NCBI RefSeq assembly: GCF_017696055.1
Contig: NZ_JAAORG010000001.1
Location: 124,001 to 188,000, forward strand
Origin: Prochlorococcus marinus XMU1406
GTDB lineage: Bacteria > Cyanobacteriota > Cyanobacteriia > PCC-6307 > Cyanobiaceae
Direction of reading: 5' to 3'
Length of the DNA: 64,000 nucleotides
Part shown: positions 38,173-48,249 of the stretch, piece by piece
Layout of the letters: every line of letters starts with the position of its first letter
Numbering within the stretch: position 1 is the first letter of the stretch
The notes under the pieces: model-generated
What the model saw: the letters and a program-made list of their open reading frames with translations, nothing else
What the model was told of the DNA's origin: nothing
Databases searched by the model: none
Program-made: the position numbers and the translations under genes

Positions 38173-39654
38173 TTAAGGTATTTTTAAACTTGTTTCGGTA
38201 TAAAGAATTGGATTTTTTTCCGGAATAGATTGACTGATGATTTCTAGATATTCTTCATTTGATATTTTTAAAATATTTCTAATGAGAAAATTAAGATCTT
38301 TCAAATCAGGTAAATATCTAATTTTATTGGAATTTTCATCTTTGATATCAACTTTTGTATAAAGAAAAGTAGATTTATCTTTAGAACTTTTTAGGTTGAA
38401 AAATTTTTTTGAGATTGTTTCTAGTTTTTTACTATCTATTAAAAAATTACTTATGAATTGCAAACCTCCTGATTCTATTGAATAGATATTTTCAAAAGTT
38501 AATTGTTTTATTACATCGTTTTTTTCTTCAAGAATATCTTTGGAATATATTGAGTAAATATCTTCATTTTGTTTCAAAGTATATTTGTTGAAATCTTTTA
38601 GTTTTTTTAAAGCAATTAAATCAAATTGATTTTCAGTATTTTTTTCAAATGTAAAAAGCCAATCTTTTTTTGAATTGAGAATTAAGATGTTTTGATTTGT
38701 ATTTTGGTTGAAATCTTCAAAAAAACTTAGTTCAAAATTATTTAAAAAAGGTTTTAGACATTTTTCAAAATTTTTAATTTCAGTAAAAATTGAAACTTTA
38801 GGATTATCTTTATTCGTATTTTCTTTATTTATAAGCTTTTCATAAGCAAGAATATCAATATTTTTTTTATTATTTAGTAAATATGATTTTAAAACTAAAT
38901 GTTTATTTTTTAAGTCAAATGTTGTAGCTACAATATCCTTATTTTTATTAGTAAAAATTTCTTTATCAAAAAATATACTTTCCCCAAATTTCTTTGAGAA
39001 TAATATATTTTTTTGATTTTTGAGTCCAAAAAGTTCTCCCTCATATTGAAATTTTTTTTCTTTAAAATAATTACTAGAGTTAATACTATTTTTGATCAAT
39101 TTTTTATCTGATGAAGCAATTATATAATTATCATCGGTTCGGTATATATAGTTAAGGAAATTTATTTTGTTTTCTCTTTTAATTGGAATTATCTCATCAA
39201 CCTGATCAACTTTATTAGGGAAATTTAATAAATCGTCTATTATTTTTTCTGGTTTAATTTTAAAAACAATCAAAATATCATCTTTAAGCTTTTTATTATT
39301 TTCAAAAGTTGAGATTATAAGTTCATTGTTATAGATATCTTCTAATTTATTGTTGCCTAGATCTATACCTAAGTAATCTAATATAGAGTCTTTTATTAAA
39401 TTAAAGTTATCTTTATTTATTGGATTTTGATCTTTTTTATTATTATTAATATTAAAACTATCTAAATTTGAAATAAATAATAATTTATTGTTTTCAGGTA
39501 TATATTTTAAGATATTTAGTTGCTCAATATTTGTACTTTGCTCCTTATTTGTACTTTGCTCCTTATTTTTATTAGCAGAAACTTTTTTAAAACCAAAAAA
39601 AAGTAATAAAGATAATAATAGTATTATTGCTACCACTCTAAGTTTCATTATCAA
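38173..39654 (-). CDS. DUF3352-like lipoprotein/anchored protein, unknown function
   Basis: 493 residues. An N-terminal membrane or signal segment (VVAIILLLSLLLFFGF, about 7-22), then a Lys/Asn/Ile-rich sequence with periodic beta strands that I recall as DUF3352 of cyanobacteria. Residues about 32-43 carry an exact tandem KEQSTN-KEQSTN, encoded by two 18-bp copies. The protein is strongly biased to AAA, AAT and ATT codons, which could mean fast evolution. No function known; likely outside the membrane. Confidence 0.7.
   Translation of the reverse strand: MIMKLRVVAIILLLSLLLFFGFKKVSANKNKEQSTNKEQSTNIEQLNILKYIPENNKLLFISNLDSFNINNNKKDQNPINKDNFNLIKDSILDYLGIDLGNNKLEDIYNNELIISTFENNKKLKDDILIVFKIKPEKIIDDLLNFPNKVDQVDEIIPIKRENKINFLNYIYRTDDNYIIASSDKKLIKNSINSSNYFKEKKFQYEGELFGLKNQKNILFSKKFGESIFFDKEIFTNKNKDIVATTFDLKNKHLVLKSYLLNNKKNIDILAYEKLINKENTNKDNPKVSIFTEIKNFEKCLKPFLNNFELSFFEDFNQNTNQNILILNSKKDWLFTFEKNTENQFDLIALKKLKDFNKYTLKQNEDIYSIYSKDILEEKNDVIKQLTFENIYSIESGGLQFISNFLIDSKKLETISKKFFNLKSSKDKSTFLYTKVDIKDENSNKIRYLPDLKDLNFLIRNILKISNEEYLEIISQSIPEKNPILYTETSLKIP
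39531..39566 (-). repeat. Two perfect 18-bp tandem repeats
   Basis: The plus strand shows TTGTACTTTGCTCCTTAT twice in a row, encoding the duplicated KEQSTN near the start of the DUF3352-like protein. A recent in-frame duplication. Confidence 0.85.
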
Positions 39655-39737
39655 TGTTTATTTTTATTTTTAACAATAAACTTCTTACTGCAACTTAATT
39701 TATTAAATTGTAAATAACACATAATTTATCCTATAAA

Positions 39738-40088
39738 TTGGAAAGTTATCCAAAATCTATAAATGCTTCTAGTCTCAATGATTGGTTTAATTCTGAGAAA
39801 GAAGATCCAGTCTTGATTGATGTAAGAGAACAGGCAGAGATCGAAATAGCTCGTTTCTCAAAAGAATTTTTACACATACCAATTAGTAAAGTCACATCTG
39901 AATACGTTGAAGAAATATTTGCTGGTTTATTAGACAGAGAAATTGTAGTTACCTGTCATGCAGGAATAAGAAGTTATAACTTTTCTCAATGGTGCTTAGA
40001 TAATAATATTGTGAGCGAGATATGGAATTTGGAGGAGGGTATTGATGGATGGAGTAGATATATTGACCCATCAATTCCAAGGTATTGA
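39738..40088 (+). CDS. Rhodanese-domain protein
   Basis: Single rhodanese domain, 116 residues. Seen: VLIDVREQAEIEIARF and the active-site loop CHAGIRS with its Cys at about 75, and the W-rich NLEEGIDGWSR end. A sulfurtransferase or phosphatase-like role; substrate unknown. Starts at TTG (39738) since no ATG comes before the conserved region. Adjacent and convergent to trpB. Confidence 0.87.
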   Translation: MESYPKSINASSLNDWFNSEKEDPVLIDVREQAEIEIARFSKEFLHIPISKVTSEYVEEIFAGLLDREIVVTCHAGIRSYNFSQWCLDNNIVSEIWNLEEGIDGWSRYIDPSIPRY

Positions 40089-41333
40089 TTAAATATCTAA
40101 TGAAGATGCAACAGTATTAACATCTTTGTCGCCTCTACCAGAGCAATTGATAACTATATGAGTATCTTTTTCAAGAGTAGGGCATAATTTATCTAACCAA
40201 GCAAAGGCATGGGAAGTTTCAAGTGCAGGTATAATTCCTTCTAATTCACTAACAAGTCTTAAAGCATCTAAAGCTTCTTGATCTGTGACTGATCCATATT
40301 CTGCTCTACCTATATCTTTTAAATGACTATGTTCAGGTCCTACTCCAGGGTAATCTAAACCTGCACTTATTGAGTGGGCTTCTTGCACTTGACCATTATC
40401 ATCTTGCAAGAGAAGACTCATTGAGCCATGTAAAATTCCAACTGACCCTTTAGTGATAGTGGCAGCATGTTTGTCAGTGTCAACTCCGTTTCCTGCAGCT
40501 TCAACTCCAATAAGACGCACAGAAGTTTCTTTTACAAAAGGATGGAAAAGCCCCATTGCATTTGATCCCCCACCTACACAAGCAAGCAAAATATCGGGAA
40601 AAGATCCAAATGATTCTAAACATTGTTTTTTAGTTTCTTCACCTATAACTGAATGAAAATCTCGCACAATTTTTGGGAAAGGATGTGGGCCTGCAACAGA
40701 TCCTAAAATGTAGTGTGTGGTTTCGACATTAGAAACCCAATCTCTAATGGCTTCACTAGTGGCATCCTTAAGTGTTGCAGTTCCAGAATTTACAACTTTA
40801 ACTTCAGCGCCTAGAAGTTTCATTCTGAAAACGTTAAGGGATTGCCTTTTTATGTCTTCAGCACCCATGTAGATAATACATTTCAAGCCAAATCTCGCAC
40901 AAACAGTAGCAGTAGCAACTCCATGCTGACCTGCTCCAGTTTCTGCAATTATTCTTTTTTTGCCCATTCTTATTGCCAATAAAGCTTGTCCAAGGGCATT
41001 ATTAATTTTGTGAGCCCCAGTATGATTTAAATCTTCTCTTTTAAGCCATATTCTAGGAGTTGCTTTTTTGGTTTTGTAATGTTCAGTAAGTCTTTTGGCT
41101 TCATAAAGTGGTGTTTCTCTTCCTACATAAGTCTTAAGTAAATGATTTAATTCTTCTACAAAAAGTTTATCTTTCCATGCATTAGATGCAGCTGTTTCAA
41201 GCTCAAAAAGAGCAGGCATTAGCGTTTCAGGAACATATTGACCACCATATTTTCCAAATCTTCCCTCTTTGGAGGGTTGATTTAAATCGTCATTTTTATA
41301 GTTTTGATCTTTGCGAGAAAATGTACTTACCAC
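40089..41333 (-). CDS. trpB: Tryptophan synthase beta chain
   Basis: Makes tryptophan from indole and serine with PLP. Seen: [19 protein letters not shown] (near 24-42), [17 protein letters not shown] with the PLP Lys (about 106), GGGSNAMG phosphate loop and [14 protein letters not shown]. Length 414 is TrpB1 type. The alpha chain gene is not in the window. Convergent with the rhodanese gene; adjacent stops. Confidence 0.97.
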   Translation of the reverse strand: MVSTFSRKDQNYKNDDLNQPSKEGRFGKYGGQYVPETLMPALFELETAASNAWKDKLFVEELNHLLKTYVGRETPLYEAKRLTEHYKTKKATPRIWLKREDLNHTGAHKINNALGQALLAIRMGKKRIIAETGAGQHGVATATVCARFGLKCIIYMGAEDIKRQSLNVFRMKLLGAEVKVVNSGTATLKDATSEAIRDWVSNVETTHYILGSVAGPHPFPKIVRDFHSVIGEETKKQCLESFGSFPDILLACVGGGSNAMGLFHPFVKETSVRLIGVEAAGNGVDTDKHAATITKGSVGILHGSMSLLLQDDNGQVQEAHSISAGLDYPGVGPEHSHLKDIGRAEYGSVTDQEALDALRLVSELEGIIPALETSHAFAWLDKLCPTLEKDTHIVINCSGRGDKDVNTVASSLDI

Positions 41334-41381
41334 TTTTTCTATAGAATAAGTATTAACTAACTATAGATTATATTGAAAATA

Positions 41382-41693
41382 ATGGGAAAAAAGAATTGGA
41401 TCGAATTTGATAATCAAGAAAAAAAATCTGAAGAAACAGCTAAGGTAGATACTGTTAACAAAAGATCAAAAATAAATATTTCAAAACAAAAAAAAGGTAA
41501 AAAGGGCAAGACTGTAACTTTAATTAGAGGTTTAGGCACTGAGGATGAAATCTTATTAAAAGAATTACTAAAAAAAATTAAAGTTTTTTGTGGGACTGGA
41601 GGAACATTGATTGATAGAAATATCCAGTTACAGGGTGATATGGTATCGAAATCAATTGAGTTTCTTCGTAAAGAGGGATTTCATAATTTATGA
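41382..41693 (+). CDS. SUI1/eIF1-like translation factor (YciH family)
   Basis: 103 residues. Lys-rich N-terminus, then the SUI1 fold: TVTLIRGLGTEDEILLKELLKKIK, CGTGGTLIDRNIQLQGD and VSKSIEFLRKEG. Bacterial members affect start-codon selection fidelity. The frame opens at a TTG (41373), but the ATG at 41382 is the better start. Confidence 0.9.
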   Translation: MGKKNWIEFDNQEKKSEETAKVDTVNKRSKINISKQKKGKKGKTVTLIRGLGTEDEILLKELLKKIKVFCGTGGTLIDRNIQLQGDMVSKSIEFLRKEGFHNL

Positions 41694-41735
41694 AGCAAGG
41701 GTTAGGATAGGTTTTTAATTTTGATGATGCAAAAA

Positions 41736-42359
41736 ATGAAAGAACAAGATCAAACAAAGTCAACCAATATAAAGTGGCACAACTTAACTATTGATAGAGA
41801 AAAGTTAGAGAAAATGAGAGGTCATAAAGGTATGGTTATCTGGTTTACAGGTTTATCTGGTTCTGGTAAAAGTACTTTGGCCAACGCTTTAAATGAAGTT
41901 TTACACTTAGATGGGTTTTCGACTTATGTGTTGGATGGAGATAATATTAGACACGGTTTATGTAAAGATCTTGGTTTTTCGGATGAAGATAGAGAAGAAA
42001 ATATAAGAAGAATAGGCGAAGTTGCGAATTTATTTATGAATGCTGGGATAATAACTATTACAGCATTCGTTTCGCCATTTATTAGCGATAGAGATAAGGT
42101 GAGAAAAATTATTGGATCTAAGGATTTTATTGAAGTTTATTGTTCAGCTGATATCACAGTTTGCGAAAATAGGGATACTAAAGGTCTTTATAAGAAAGCT
42201 CGTTTGGGTGAAATAAAGGAATTTACAGGGATTTCTAGTCCATATGAAGCTCCTCATAATCCCGAAATTATTGTTGATACAGGTTCGTTAGATTTAAATG
42301 ATTCCGTTGAAAAAGTTATTAACTACCTTAAAAAAGAAAACTTTCTTAACAAGGCCTAA
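41736..42359 (+). CDS. cysC: Adenylylsulfate (APS) kinase
   Basis: Phosphorylates APS to PAPS, the sulfate donor. Seen: P-loop GLSGSGKST (about 39-47), VLDGDNIRHGLCKDLGF (about 66-82), REENIRRIGEVA and FVSPF. Length about 207. Several ATG codons lie in frame at 41724, 41727 and 41736; the last gives the N-terminus MKEQDQ. PAPS from this enzyme would supply the TPR-sulfotransferase at 3079. Function clear; start uncertain by four codons. Confidence 0.93.
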   Translation: MKEQDQTKSTNIKWHNLTIDREKLEKMRGHKGMVIWFTGLSGSGKSTLANALNEVLHLDGFSTYVLDGDNIRHGLCKDLGFSDEDREENIRRIGEVANLFMNAGIITITAFVSPFISDRDKVRKIIGSKDFIEVYCSADITVCENRDTKGLYKKARLGEIKEFTGISSPYEAPHNPEIIVDTGSLDLNDSVEKVINYLKKENFLNKA

Positions 42360-42374
42360 TAGAAAAATATTAGT

Positions 42375-42911
42375 TCATTTATTTTGAAGATAATTGTCAG
42401 GTCCAATAGTTGATAACTTATTATTTTTAGTTCTTACCTGTTTATGTAGATTTTCTCTGAATTCTTTTAAATTTTTCTTTATAGATTCATCAAATAAACT
42501 GATCATCTCTATTGCCAATAATCCAGCATTTTGTCCTCCATTAATTGCAACTGTTGCAACTGGAATTCCAGCGGGCATTTGAACGATTGATAAAAGAGAG
42601 TCAATACCCTTCAGTGTCTTACTCTCTACTGGTACTCCAATTACAGGAATGCAAGTTATGGATGCCAGCATTCCTGGAAGATGAGCAGCACCCCCAGCAC
42701 CGGCAATTATTACTTTTATGTTTTCTGATTCTGCATTTTTTGCATATTCCATCATTTCAATAGGTGTTCGATGAGCAGAAAGTATACAAACTTCAGTTTT
42801 TATTCCAAATTCTCTTAAAATATCAATGGCTGGTTTCAGTGTATTTAGATCTGAATCACTACCCATTACGACAGCAATTTTATAAATATCTTTAGAATTC
42901 AATTCTGACAA
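42375..42911 (-). CDS. purE: N5-carboxyaminoimidazole ribonucleotide mutase
   Basis: Purine synthesis step from N5-CAIR to CAIR. Seen: VVMGSDSDLNTLKPA (12-26), SAHRTPIEM, AGAGGAAHLPGMLA and PAGIPVATVAINGGQNAGLLA, typical of class I PurE. Length 178. Convergent with cysC. Confidence 0.96.
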   Translation of the reverse strand: MSELNSKDIYKIAVVMGSDSDLNTLKPAIDILREFGIKTEVCILSAHRTPIEMMEYAKNAESENIKVIIAGAGGAAHLPGMLASITCIPVIGVPVESKTLKGIDSLLSIVQMPAGIPVATVAINGGQNAGLLAIEMISLFDESIKKNLKEFRENLHKQVRTKNNKLSTIGPDNYLQNK

Positions 42912-43000
42912 AATAACAAATCAATTCTTTCCTATAATGGCGTGCAATTAATTTGGCGCCAGTTAGTTAGTATGAAAAGAAGAAATTTTCATAGAATATT

Positions 43001-43702
43001 ATGACGTCAAATAAGATTATCGAAAAAAGTGAAGTAAGAGAGTATTTTAACGGTACTGGCTTTCAAAGATGGAATAAAATTTATAGCAAATCTCATGAAA
43101 TTAATACAGTTCAGAAAAATATTAGGAAAGGACATCAAAAAACTGTAGATGATGTAGTCTCATACATCAAAAATTATCCTGAACTAACAAAAAAAAGTTA
43201 TTGTGATGCAGGCTGTGGTGTAGGAAGTCTTTCCATACCTTTACTAAAACTCGGGATAAAAGAAATACAGATGAGCGATATTTCTTCTGAAATGATTAAA
43301 GAAACAAAAAAACGCATTCATGAATTAGGTTTGAATCAAGGGAAAATTAAATATGAAGTCTGTGATCTGGAAAAATTAAAAGGATTATTTGATGTTGTGG
43401 TTTGTTTGGATGTATTTATTCATTATCCTCAACCGGTCGCAGAAGAAATGGTTCAACATCTATGCGATTTAAGCAAAGAAAAACTAATCGTTAGCTTTGC
43501 GCCTTATACTCCAGTTCTTGCTGTTCTAAAAAATATTGGAAAATTATTTCCTGGGCCAAGTAAAACTACAAGAGCATATACATTAAAAGAAAAGGGTATT
43601 ATTAATGCTGCTAAAGAAAGAGGATTTAAAGTTGTTACAAATAAATTAAATCAAGCTCCTTTTTATTTTTCAAAACTAATTGAATTCGAAAAAATTAAAT
43701 AA
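43001..43702 (+). CDS. chlM: Mg-protoporphyrin IX methyltransferase
   Basis: SAM-dependent methylation in chlorophyll synthesis. Seen: REYFNGTGFQRWNKIY (start, typical of ChlM), SAM motif CDAGCGVGSLSIPL (about 67-80), VCLDVFIHYP and SFAPYTPVLAVLKNIGKLFPG-like end. Length 233 is normal. Convergent with the Rre1-like regulator gene, adjacent stops. Confidence 0.96.
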   Translation: MTSNKIIEKSEVREYFNGTGFQRWNKIYSKSHEINTVQKNIRKGHQKTVDDVVSYIKNYPELTKKSYCDAGCGVGSLSIPLLKLGIKEIQMSDISSEMIKETKKRIHELGLNQGKIKYEVCDLEKLKGLFDVVVCLDVFIHYPQPVAEEMVQHLCDLSKEKLIVSFAPYTPVLAVLKNIGKLFPGPSKTTRAYTLKEKGIINAAKERGFKVVTNKLNQAPFYFSKLIEFEKIK

Positions 43703-43703
43703 T

Positions 43704-44432
43704 TTATTTTACTAAACGATTTTCAAGTGCATAACGAACTAATTCGGTTCGGCTAGATGTACCTGTCTTGATAAAAAGTCTACTTACATATTTCTCAACA
43801 TTTCTAATAGATGTTTCAAGCTGTCTTGCAATTTCTTTGTTCATCAGTCCCTCTGCTACTAGTTGAAGCACACTTGCTTCTCTAGGAGTAAAACTAGGAA
43901 GATTTATTTTATTTTCTGGATTAGTATGGTTTTGGTCTGTGAGCATAGATTTTATTTCAGTAATTTGTTTTGCCATTTTGCTTACGTCAATATCTGCGAA
44001 TCGTGCCGCTTCTTTTAATAATCGTTCTTGTCTGTTGATTACATTTTTAACTCTTGCAGCTAATTCATCGGGATCGAAAGGTTTGGAAATATAATCATCA
44101 ACTCCTGCAAGATAACCTTCTGTTCTGTCTAGGGTCATTCCTTTTGCAGTTAGAAAAATAACTGGAGTTCCTCCTAATTTTTCATCCTCTCTAATTTTTT
44201 CTAATAAAGCATAACCGTTGGCTCGGGGCATCATAACATCGCTAATTATCAAATCGGGGAAAATTGTTTGAGCTTTTTCAAATCCATCCTCTCCATCAAC
44301 TGCAATAAATATTTCAAAGCCTTCATCTTCTAGAAATGTTTTAACAGCTGTTCTTAAACCAGGCTCATCATCAACTAATAAAATTCTTGATTTTCTTACC
44401 GGTTCATTATTTATTTGATTAATTTCATTCAT
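43704..44432 (-). CDS. NarL-class response regulator Rre1 (Ycf29-like)
   Basis: Receiver domain (about 15-130) with LLVDDEPGL, phospho-acceptor Asp in LIISDVMMP (about 66), and SKPFD; a linker; then a LuxR-type helix-turn-helix (about 178-240; FTPREASVLQLVAEGLMNKEIA). This matches the Ycf29/Rre1 regulator that in other cyanobacteria works with Hik34 or Hik2 in heat, salt and redox responses. The kinase is not nearby. Length 242. Confidence 0.82.
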   Translation of the reverse strand: MNEINQINNEPVRKSRILLVDDEPGLRTAVKTFLEDEGFEIFIAVDGEDGFEKAQTIFPDLIISDVMMPRANGYALLEKIREDEKLGGTPVIFLTAKGMTLDRTEGYLAGVDDYISKPFDPDELAARVKNVINRQERLLKEAARFADIDVSKMAKQITEIKSMLTDQNHTNPENKINLPSFTPREASVLQLVAEGLMNKEIARQLETSIRNVEKYVSRLFIKTGTSSRTELVRYALENRLVK

Positions 44433-44491
44433 TTTTTAAATTCTTTAATTTGATTTTCTAGTAATAAACAGAATTTTATATACTAAATATA

Positions 44492-45637
44492 ATGCTATCA
44501 ACTCCAATACTACTAGACTATCAATCTTCGACTCCTTGCTCTAAAGATGTTGTTGATTCTATGAAACCTTTTTGGAGTGAGATATTTTCTAACCCTGCAA
44601 GCAAGTCTAATTTGGCGGGGATTAACGCAAGCGCTATATTGGAAGCCTCAAGAGAAAAAATAGAACAAAGTTTATTTCTTAAGAATAAAAAAGTTATTTT
44701 TACAAGTGGGGCAACTGAATCTAATAACTTAGCCTTATTAGGTTTTGCTAGAAATTTCTATAAAAAAACAGGAAATTATGGACATATTATTACCTTAAAA
44801 ACGGAGCATAAAGCTGTTTTGGAGCCCCTAAACAAGCTAAAAAAAGAGGGATTTATGGTTACAGAAATTAATCCTGAGAAAGATGGCTTAATTTCAGAAG
44901 AACACTTCAAAAAAAATATAAGAGAAGATACATTTCTGGTTAGTGTCATGTTGGCAAATAACGAAATAGGAGTTATTCAGCCCATAGAGAATATTTCAAA
45001 AATATGTAAATCGAGAGGAATAACATTTCACTCTGATTTTGCACAATGTTTAGGTTATATGGCGTTAGACAATCTTTTATCAGATGTAAATATGATAACG
45101 ATGAGTTCTCACAAAATATATGGTCCTAAAGGGATAGGACTTCTTTTGATTGATGAAGAAATTAATCTTGAGCCTTTAATTGTTGGAGGAGGTCAGGAAT
45201 ATGGTCTTAGGTCTGGCACATTACCTCTTCCTTTAGTAGTTGGCTTTGCTAAAGCAATAGAGATAGCAGTTTTTAATCAAAAAAATAATACTGAGAAATT
45301 ACTTTTTTATAGAAATAACCTTTTAGAGGGGTTGTTAAAAAATAATTCTGGTTTATTAATTAATGGCTCCATAGAAAAAAGATTACCTCACAATTTAAAT
45401 TTGACTGTATTGGATTTAAACGGAGCAAAGTTTCATAAACTTTTAAAATCTAAAATAATTTGTTCTACTGGATCTGCATGTAGTAATGGTGAACCATCTC
45501 ATGTTTTAATAGCCTTAGGTAGATCTTTTAAAGAAGCAGAATCTTCAATAAGGTTAAGTATTGGATTAAGCACTAATTCAAAAGACATAAAACAAGCAAT
45601 TGATATTCTTACAAATACGATCAGATCATTACGATAG
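44492..45637 (+). CDS. Cysteine desulfurase (NifS/IscS family)
   Basis: Takes sulfur from cysteine for Fe-S clusters and thio-modification; PLP enzyme. Seen: TSGATESNNLALLGFA (about 71-86), HSDFAQ, SSHKIYGPKGIGLL with the PLP Lys (about 207), and the active Cys in STGSACSNGEPSHVL (about 330). Length 381. No scaffold gene lies next to it, so IscS versus other class I roles is not settled. Confidence 0.92.
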   Translation: MLSTPILLDYQSSTPCSKDVVDSMKPFWSEIFSNPASKSNLAGINASAILEASREKIEQSLFLKNKKVIFTSGATESNNLALLGFARNFYKKTGNYGHIITLKTEHKAVLEPLNKLKKEGFMVTEINPEKDGLISEEHFKKNIREDTFLVSVMLANNEIGVIQPIENISKICKSRGITFHSDFAQCLGYMALDNLLSDVNMITMSSHKIYGPKGIGLLLIDEEINLEPLIVGGGQEYGLRSGTLPLPLVVGFAKAIEIAVFNQKNNTEKLLFYRNNLLEGLLKNNSGLLINGSIEKRLPHNLNLTVLDLNGAKFHKLLKSKIICSTGSACSNGEPSHVLIALGRSFKEAESSIRLSIGLSTNSKDIKQAIDILTNTIRSLR

Positions 45638-45655
45638 AAATTATTGGATTTTAAT

Positions 45656-46558
45656 TTAATTTAATTGAGCAATTCTTAATTTTCCACTTCTAGCTCTTTT
45701 ATTTAGTGCGACTTCTTGTTCGGAAGGAGTTATTGGCTTTTTTGTCAGGTTTTTTAGTCTTTGATCATTCTTAAAACAACTTTTTACTAACCTATCCTCA
45801 AGGGAATGAAAACTAATAATAGAAATAATACCCCCCGGCAAAAGCCATTCAGGTACAACTTGCAAAAATTTTTCTAATACTTCAATTTCTTTATTAACAG
45901 CAATTCTTAGTGCTTGAAATGTTCTTGTTGCTGGATGTATTTTTTTATATCTTTGTTTTGGTGGGAAGCAGCCTGCAATAGAATAAGCTAACTCTTTTGT
46001 CCCAGAATATTTCCCATTTTCCTTCAAATCCAATTTTATTTTCCTAGCAATCTTTCTTGATAATCTCTCATCTCCATATTTATAGATTAAGTTAGCTAGA
46101 TCTTTTTCATTTAAATACTCAATTAATTTCTCTGCATCAACATCAAGAAAAGGATTCATGCGCATATCAAGCGGACCATCTTTTTGGAAACTAAATCCTC
46201 TTTTAGGGTCATCAATTTGGTTACTATTTACTCCAAGATCTGCAATTACAAAAGAAACTTTTTCTTTTGGTACAAAATCCGCAAAATTTGAAGCCCTTAT
46301 ATCAATCCTATTTTTAAACTCATCAAGTTTTTTTGATGCTGATTTTCTTGCGAATGGATCTTGATCAAGTCCAATTATATTTAAATCCGAATATTTTCTC
46401 AATAAATGATAAGAGTGCCCGCCTCCGCCTAAAGTTGCGTCAATTCCCTGAAGTTGATTGTTATGTATAAGTGGGTAATGCTCTAATGAGGCCATAATCT
46501 CATCTGTCATAACTGATTGATGATTGAAAAAAGATGAATCAGATAGGTCAGTTTGCAT
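45656..46558 (-). CDS. rsmH: 16S rRNA m4C1402 methyltransferase RsmH (MraW)
   Basis: Methylates C1402 of 16S rRNA. Seen: HQSVMTDEIMASL, GGGGHSYHLL (SAM motif), GLDQDPFARK, FVIADLGVNSNQIDDPKRGFSF-type block and FHSLEDRLVK. Length 300. It sits alone, not in a cell-division cluster. Divergent from ndhH. Confidence 0.96.
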   Translation of the reverse strand: MQTDLSDSSFFNHQSVMTDEIMASLEHYPLIHNNQLQGIDATLGGGGHSYHLLRKYSDLNIIGLDQDPFARKSASKKLDEFKNRIDIRASNFADFVPKEKVSFVIADLGVNSNQIDDPKRGFSFQKDGPLDMRMNPFLDVDAEKLIEYLNEKDLANLIYKYGDERLSRKIARKIKLDLKENGKYSGTKELAYSIAGCFPPKQRYKKIHPATRTFQALRIAVNKEIEVLEKFLQVVPEWLLPGGIISIISFHSLEDRLVKSCFKNDQRLKNLTKKPITPSEQEVALNKRARSGKLRIAQLN

Positions 46559-46596
46559 AACTTTCGACTAAGATTTATTTAGAAGTTAAATTTCGA

Positions 46597-47784
46597 ATGG
46601 CTCAGCTAGAGACTAGAACAGAACCAATGGTGGTCAATTTTGGCCCTCACCATCCCTCAATGCATGGGGTTTTAAGGTTAGTTGTAACTCTTGATGGTGA
46701 GAATGTCATTGATTGTGAGCCAGTAATTGGATATTTACATAGAGGAATGGAAAAGATAGCTGAAAATAGGACAAATGTAATGTATGTCCCTTATGTAAGC
46801 AGAATGGATTATGCAGCAGGAATGTTTTATGAAGCTATTGTAGTAAATGCTCCTGAAAGATTAGCTAATATTCCAGTTCCCAAAAGAGCTAGTTACATCA
46901 GAGTTCTTATGCTCGAACTTAATCGTATTGCTAATCATCTTTTATGGCTTGGTCCCTTTTTAGCAGACGTAGGAGCTCAAACTCCATTTTTCTATATTTT
47001 TAGAGAAAGAGAGATGATCTATGATCTCTGGGAAGCTGCTACTGGACAAAGGCTTATAAATAATAATTTCTTCAGGATAGGTGGTGTCGCATGTGATCTC
47101 CCATACGGATGGTTAGAAAAATGTATAGACTTTTGCGATTGGTTCGGTCCTAAGATAGATGAATATGAAAAATTAATCACAAATAATCCAATTTTTAGAA
47201 AAAGAATTGAAGGTCTAGGAACAATACAAAGAGACCAGGCAATTAATTGGTCTTTGTCTGGGCCAATGCTTAGAGCTTCTGGAGTTTCTTGGGATTTAAG
47301 GAAAGTCGATAGTTATGAATGTTATGACGATTTTGATTGGCAGATTGCTTCAGAAAAAGAAGGAGATTGTTATGCGAGATATCGAGTAAGAGTTGAAGAG
47401 ATGAGACAATCACTAAGTATCATTCGCCAAGCCTGCAAAATGATTCCAGGAGGTCCAACAGAAAATTTAGAAGCTCAAAGAATGTCGACTGAAGATAAGA
47501 AAAGTGAAATTTTTGGTATTGACTATCAATACGTAGCTAAGAAGGTTGCTCCAACTTTTAAAATTCCTAATGGAGAATTATATACAAGATTAGAGTCCGG
47601 CAAAGGAGAAATAGGTGTATTTATTCAAGGAAATAATGAAGTTACCCCATGGAGATTTAAAATCAGAGCAGCTGATTTAAATAATTTGCAAATATTGCCT
47701 CATATTCTTAAAGGTGCCAAAATCGCAGATATTATGGCAATCCTTGGTTCAATAGATGTCATTATGGGATCTGTTGATAGATAA
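46597..47784 (+). CDS. ndhH: NDH-1 subunit NdhH
   Basis: NuoD homolog, 395 residues, peripheral arm at the quinone site. Seen: [15 protein letters not shown] (14-28), [29 protein letters not shown] (here [15 protein letters not shown]) and [10 protein letters not shown]. Nine bases later menI begins on the same strand. Confidence 0.97.
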   Translation: MAQLETRTEPMVVNFGPHHPSMHGVLRLVVTLDGENVIDCEPVIGYLHRGMEKIAENRTNVMYVPYVSRMDYAAGMFYEAIVVNAPERLANIPVPKRASYIRVLMLELNRIANHLLWLGPFLADVGAQTPFFYIFREREMIYDLWEAATGQRLINNNFFRIGGVACDLPYGWLEKCIDFCDWFGPKIDEYEKLITNNPIFRKRIEGLGTIQRDQAINWSLSGPMLRASGVSWDLRKVDSYECYDDFDWQIASEKEGDCYARYRVRVEEMRQSLSIIRQACKMIPGGPTENLEAQRMSTEDKKSEIFGIDYQYVAKKVAPTFKIPNGELYTRLESGKGEIGVFIQGNNEVTPWRFKIRAADLNNLQILPHILKGAKIADIMAILGSIDVIMGSVDR

Positions 47785-47793
47785 TTTCTTTAA

Positions 47794-48246
<453 letters not shown>

Positions 48247-48249
48247 TTA

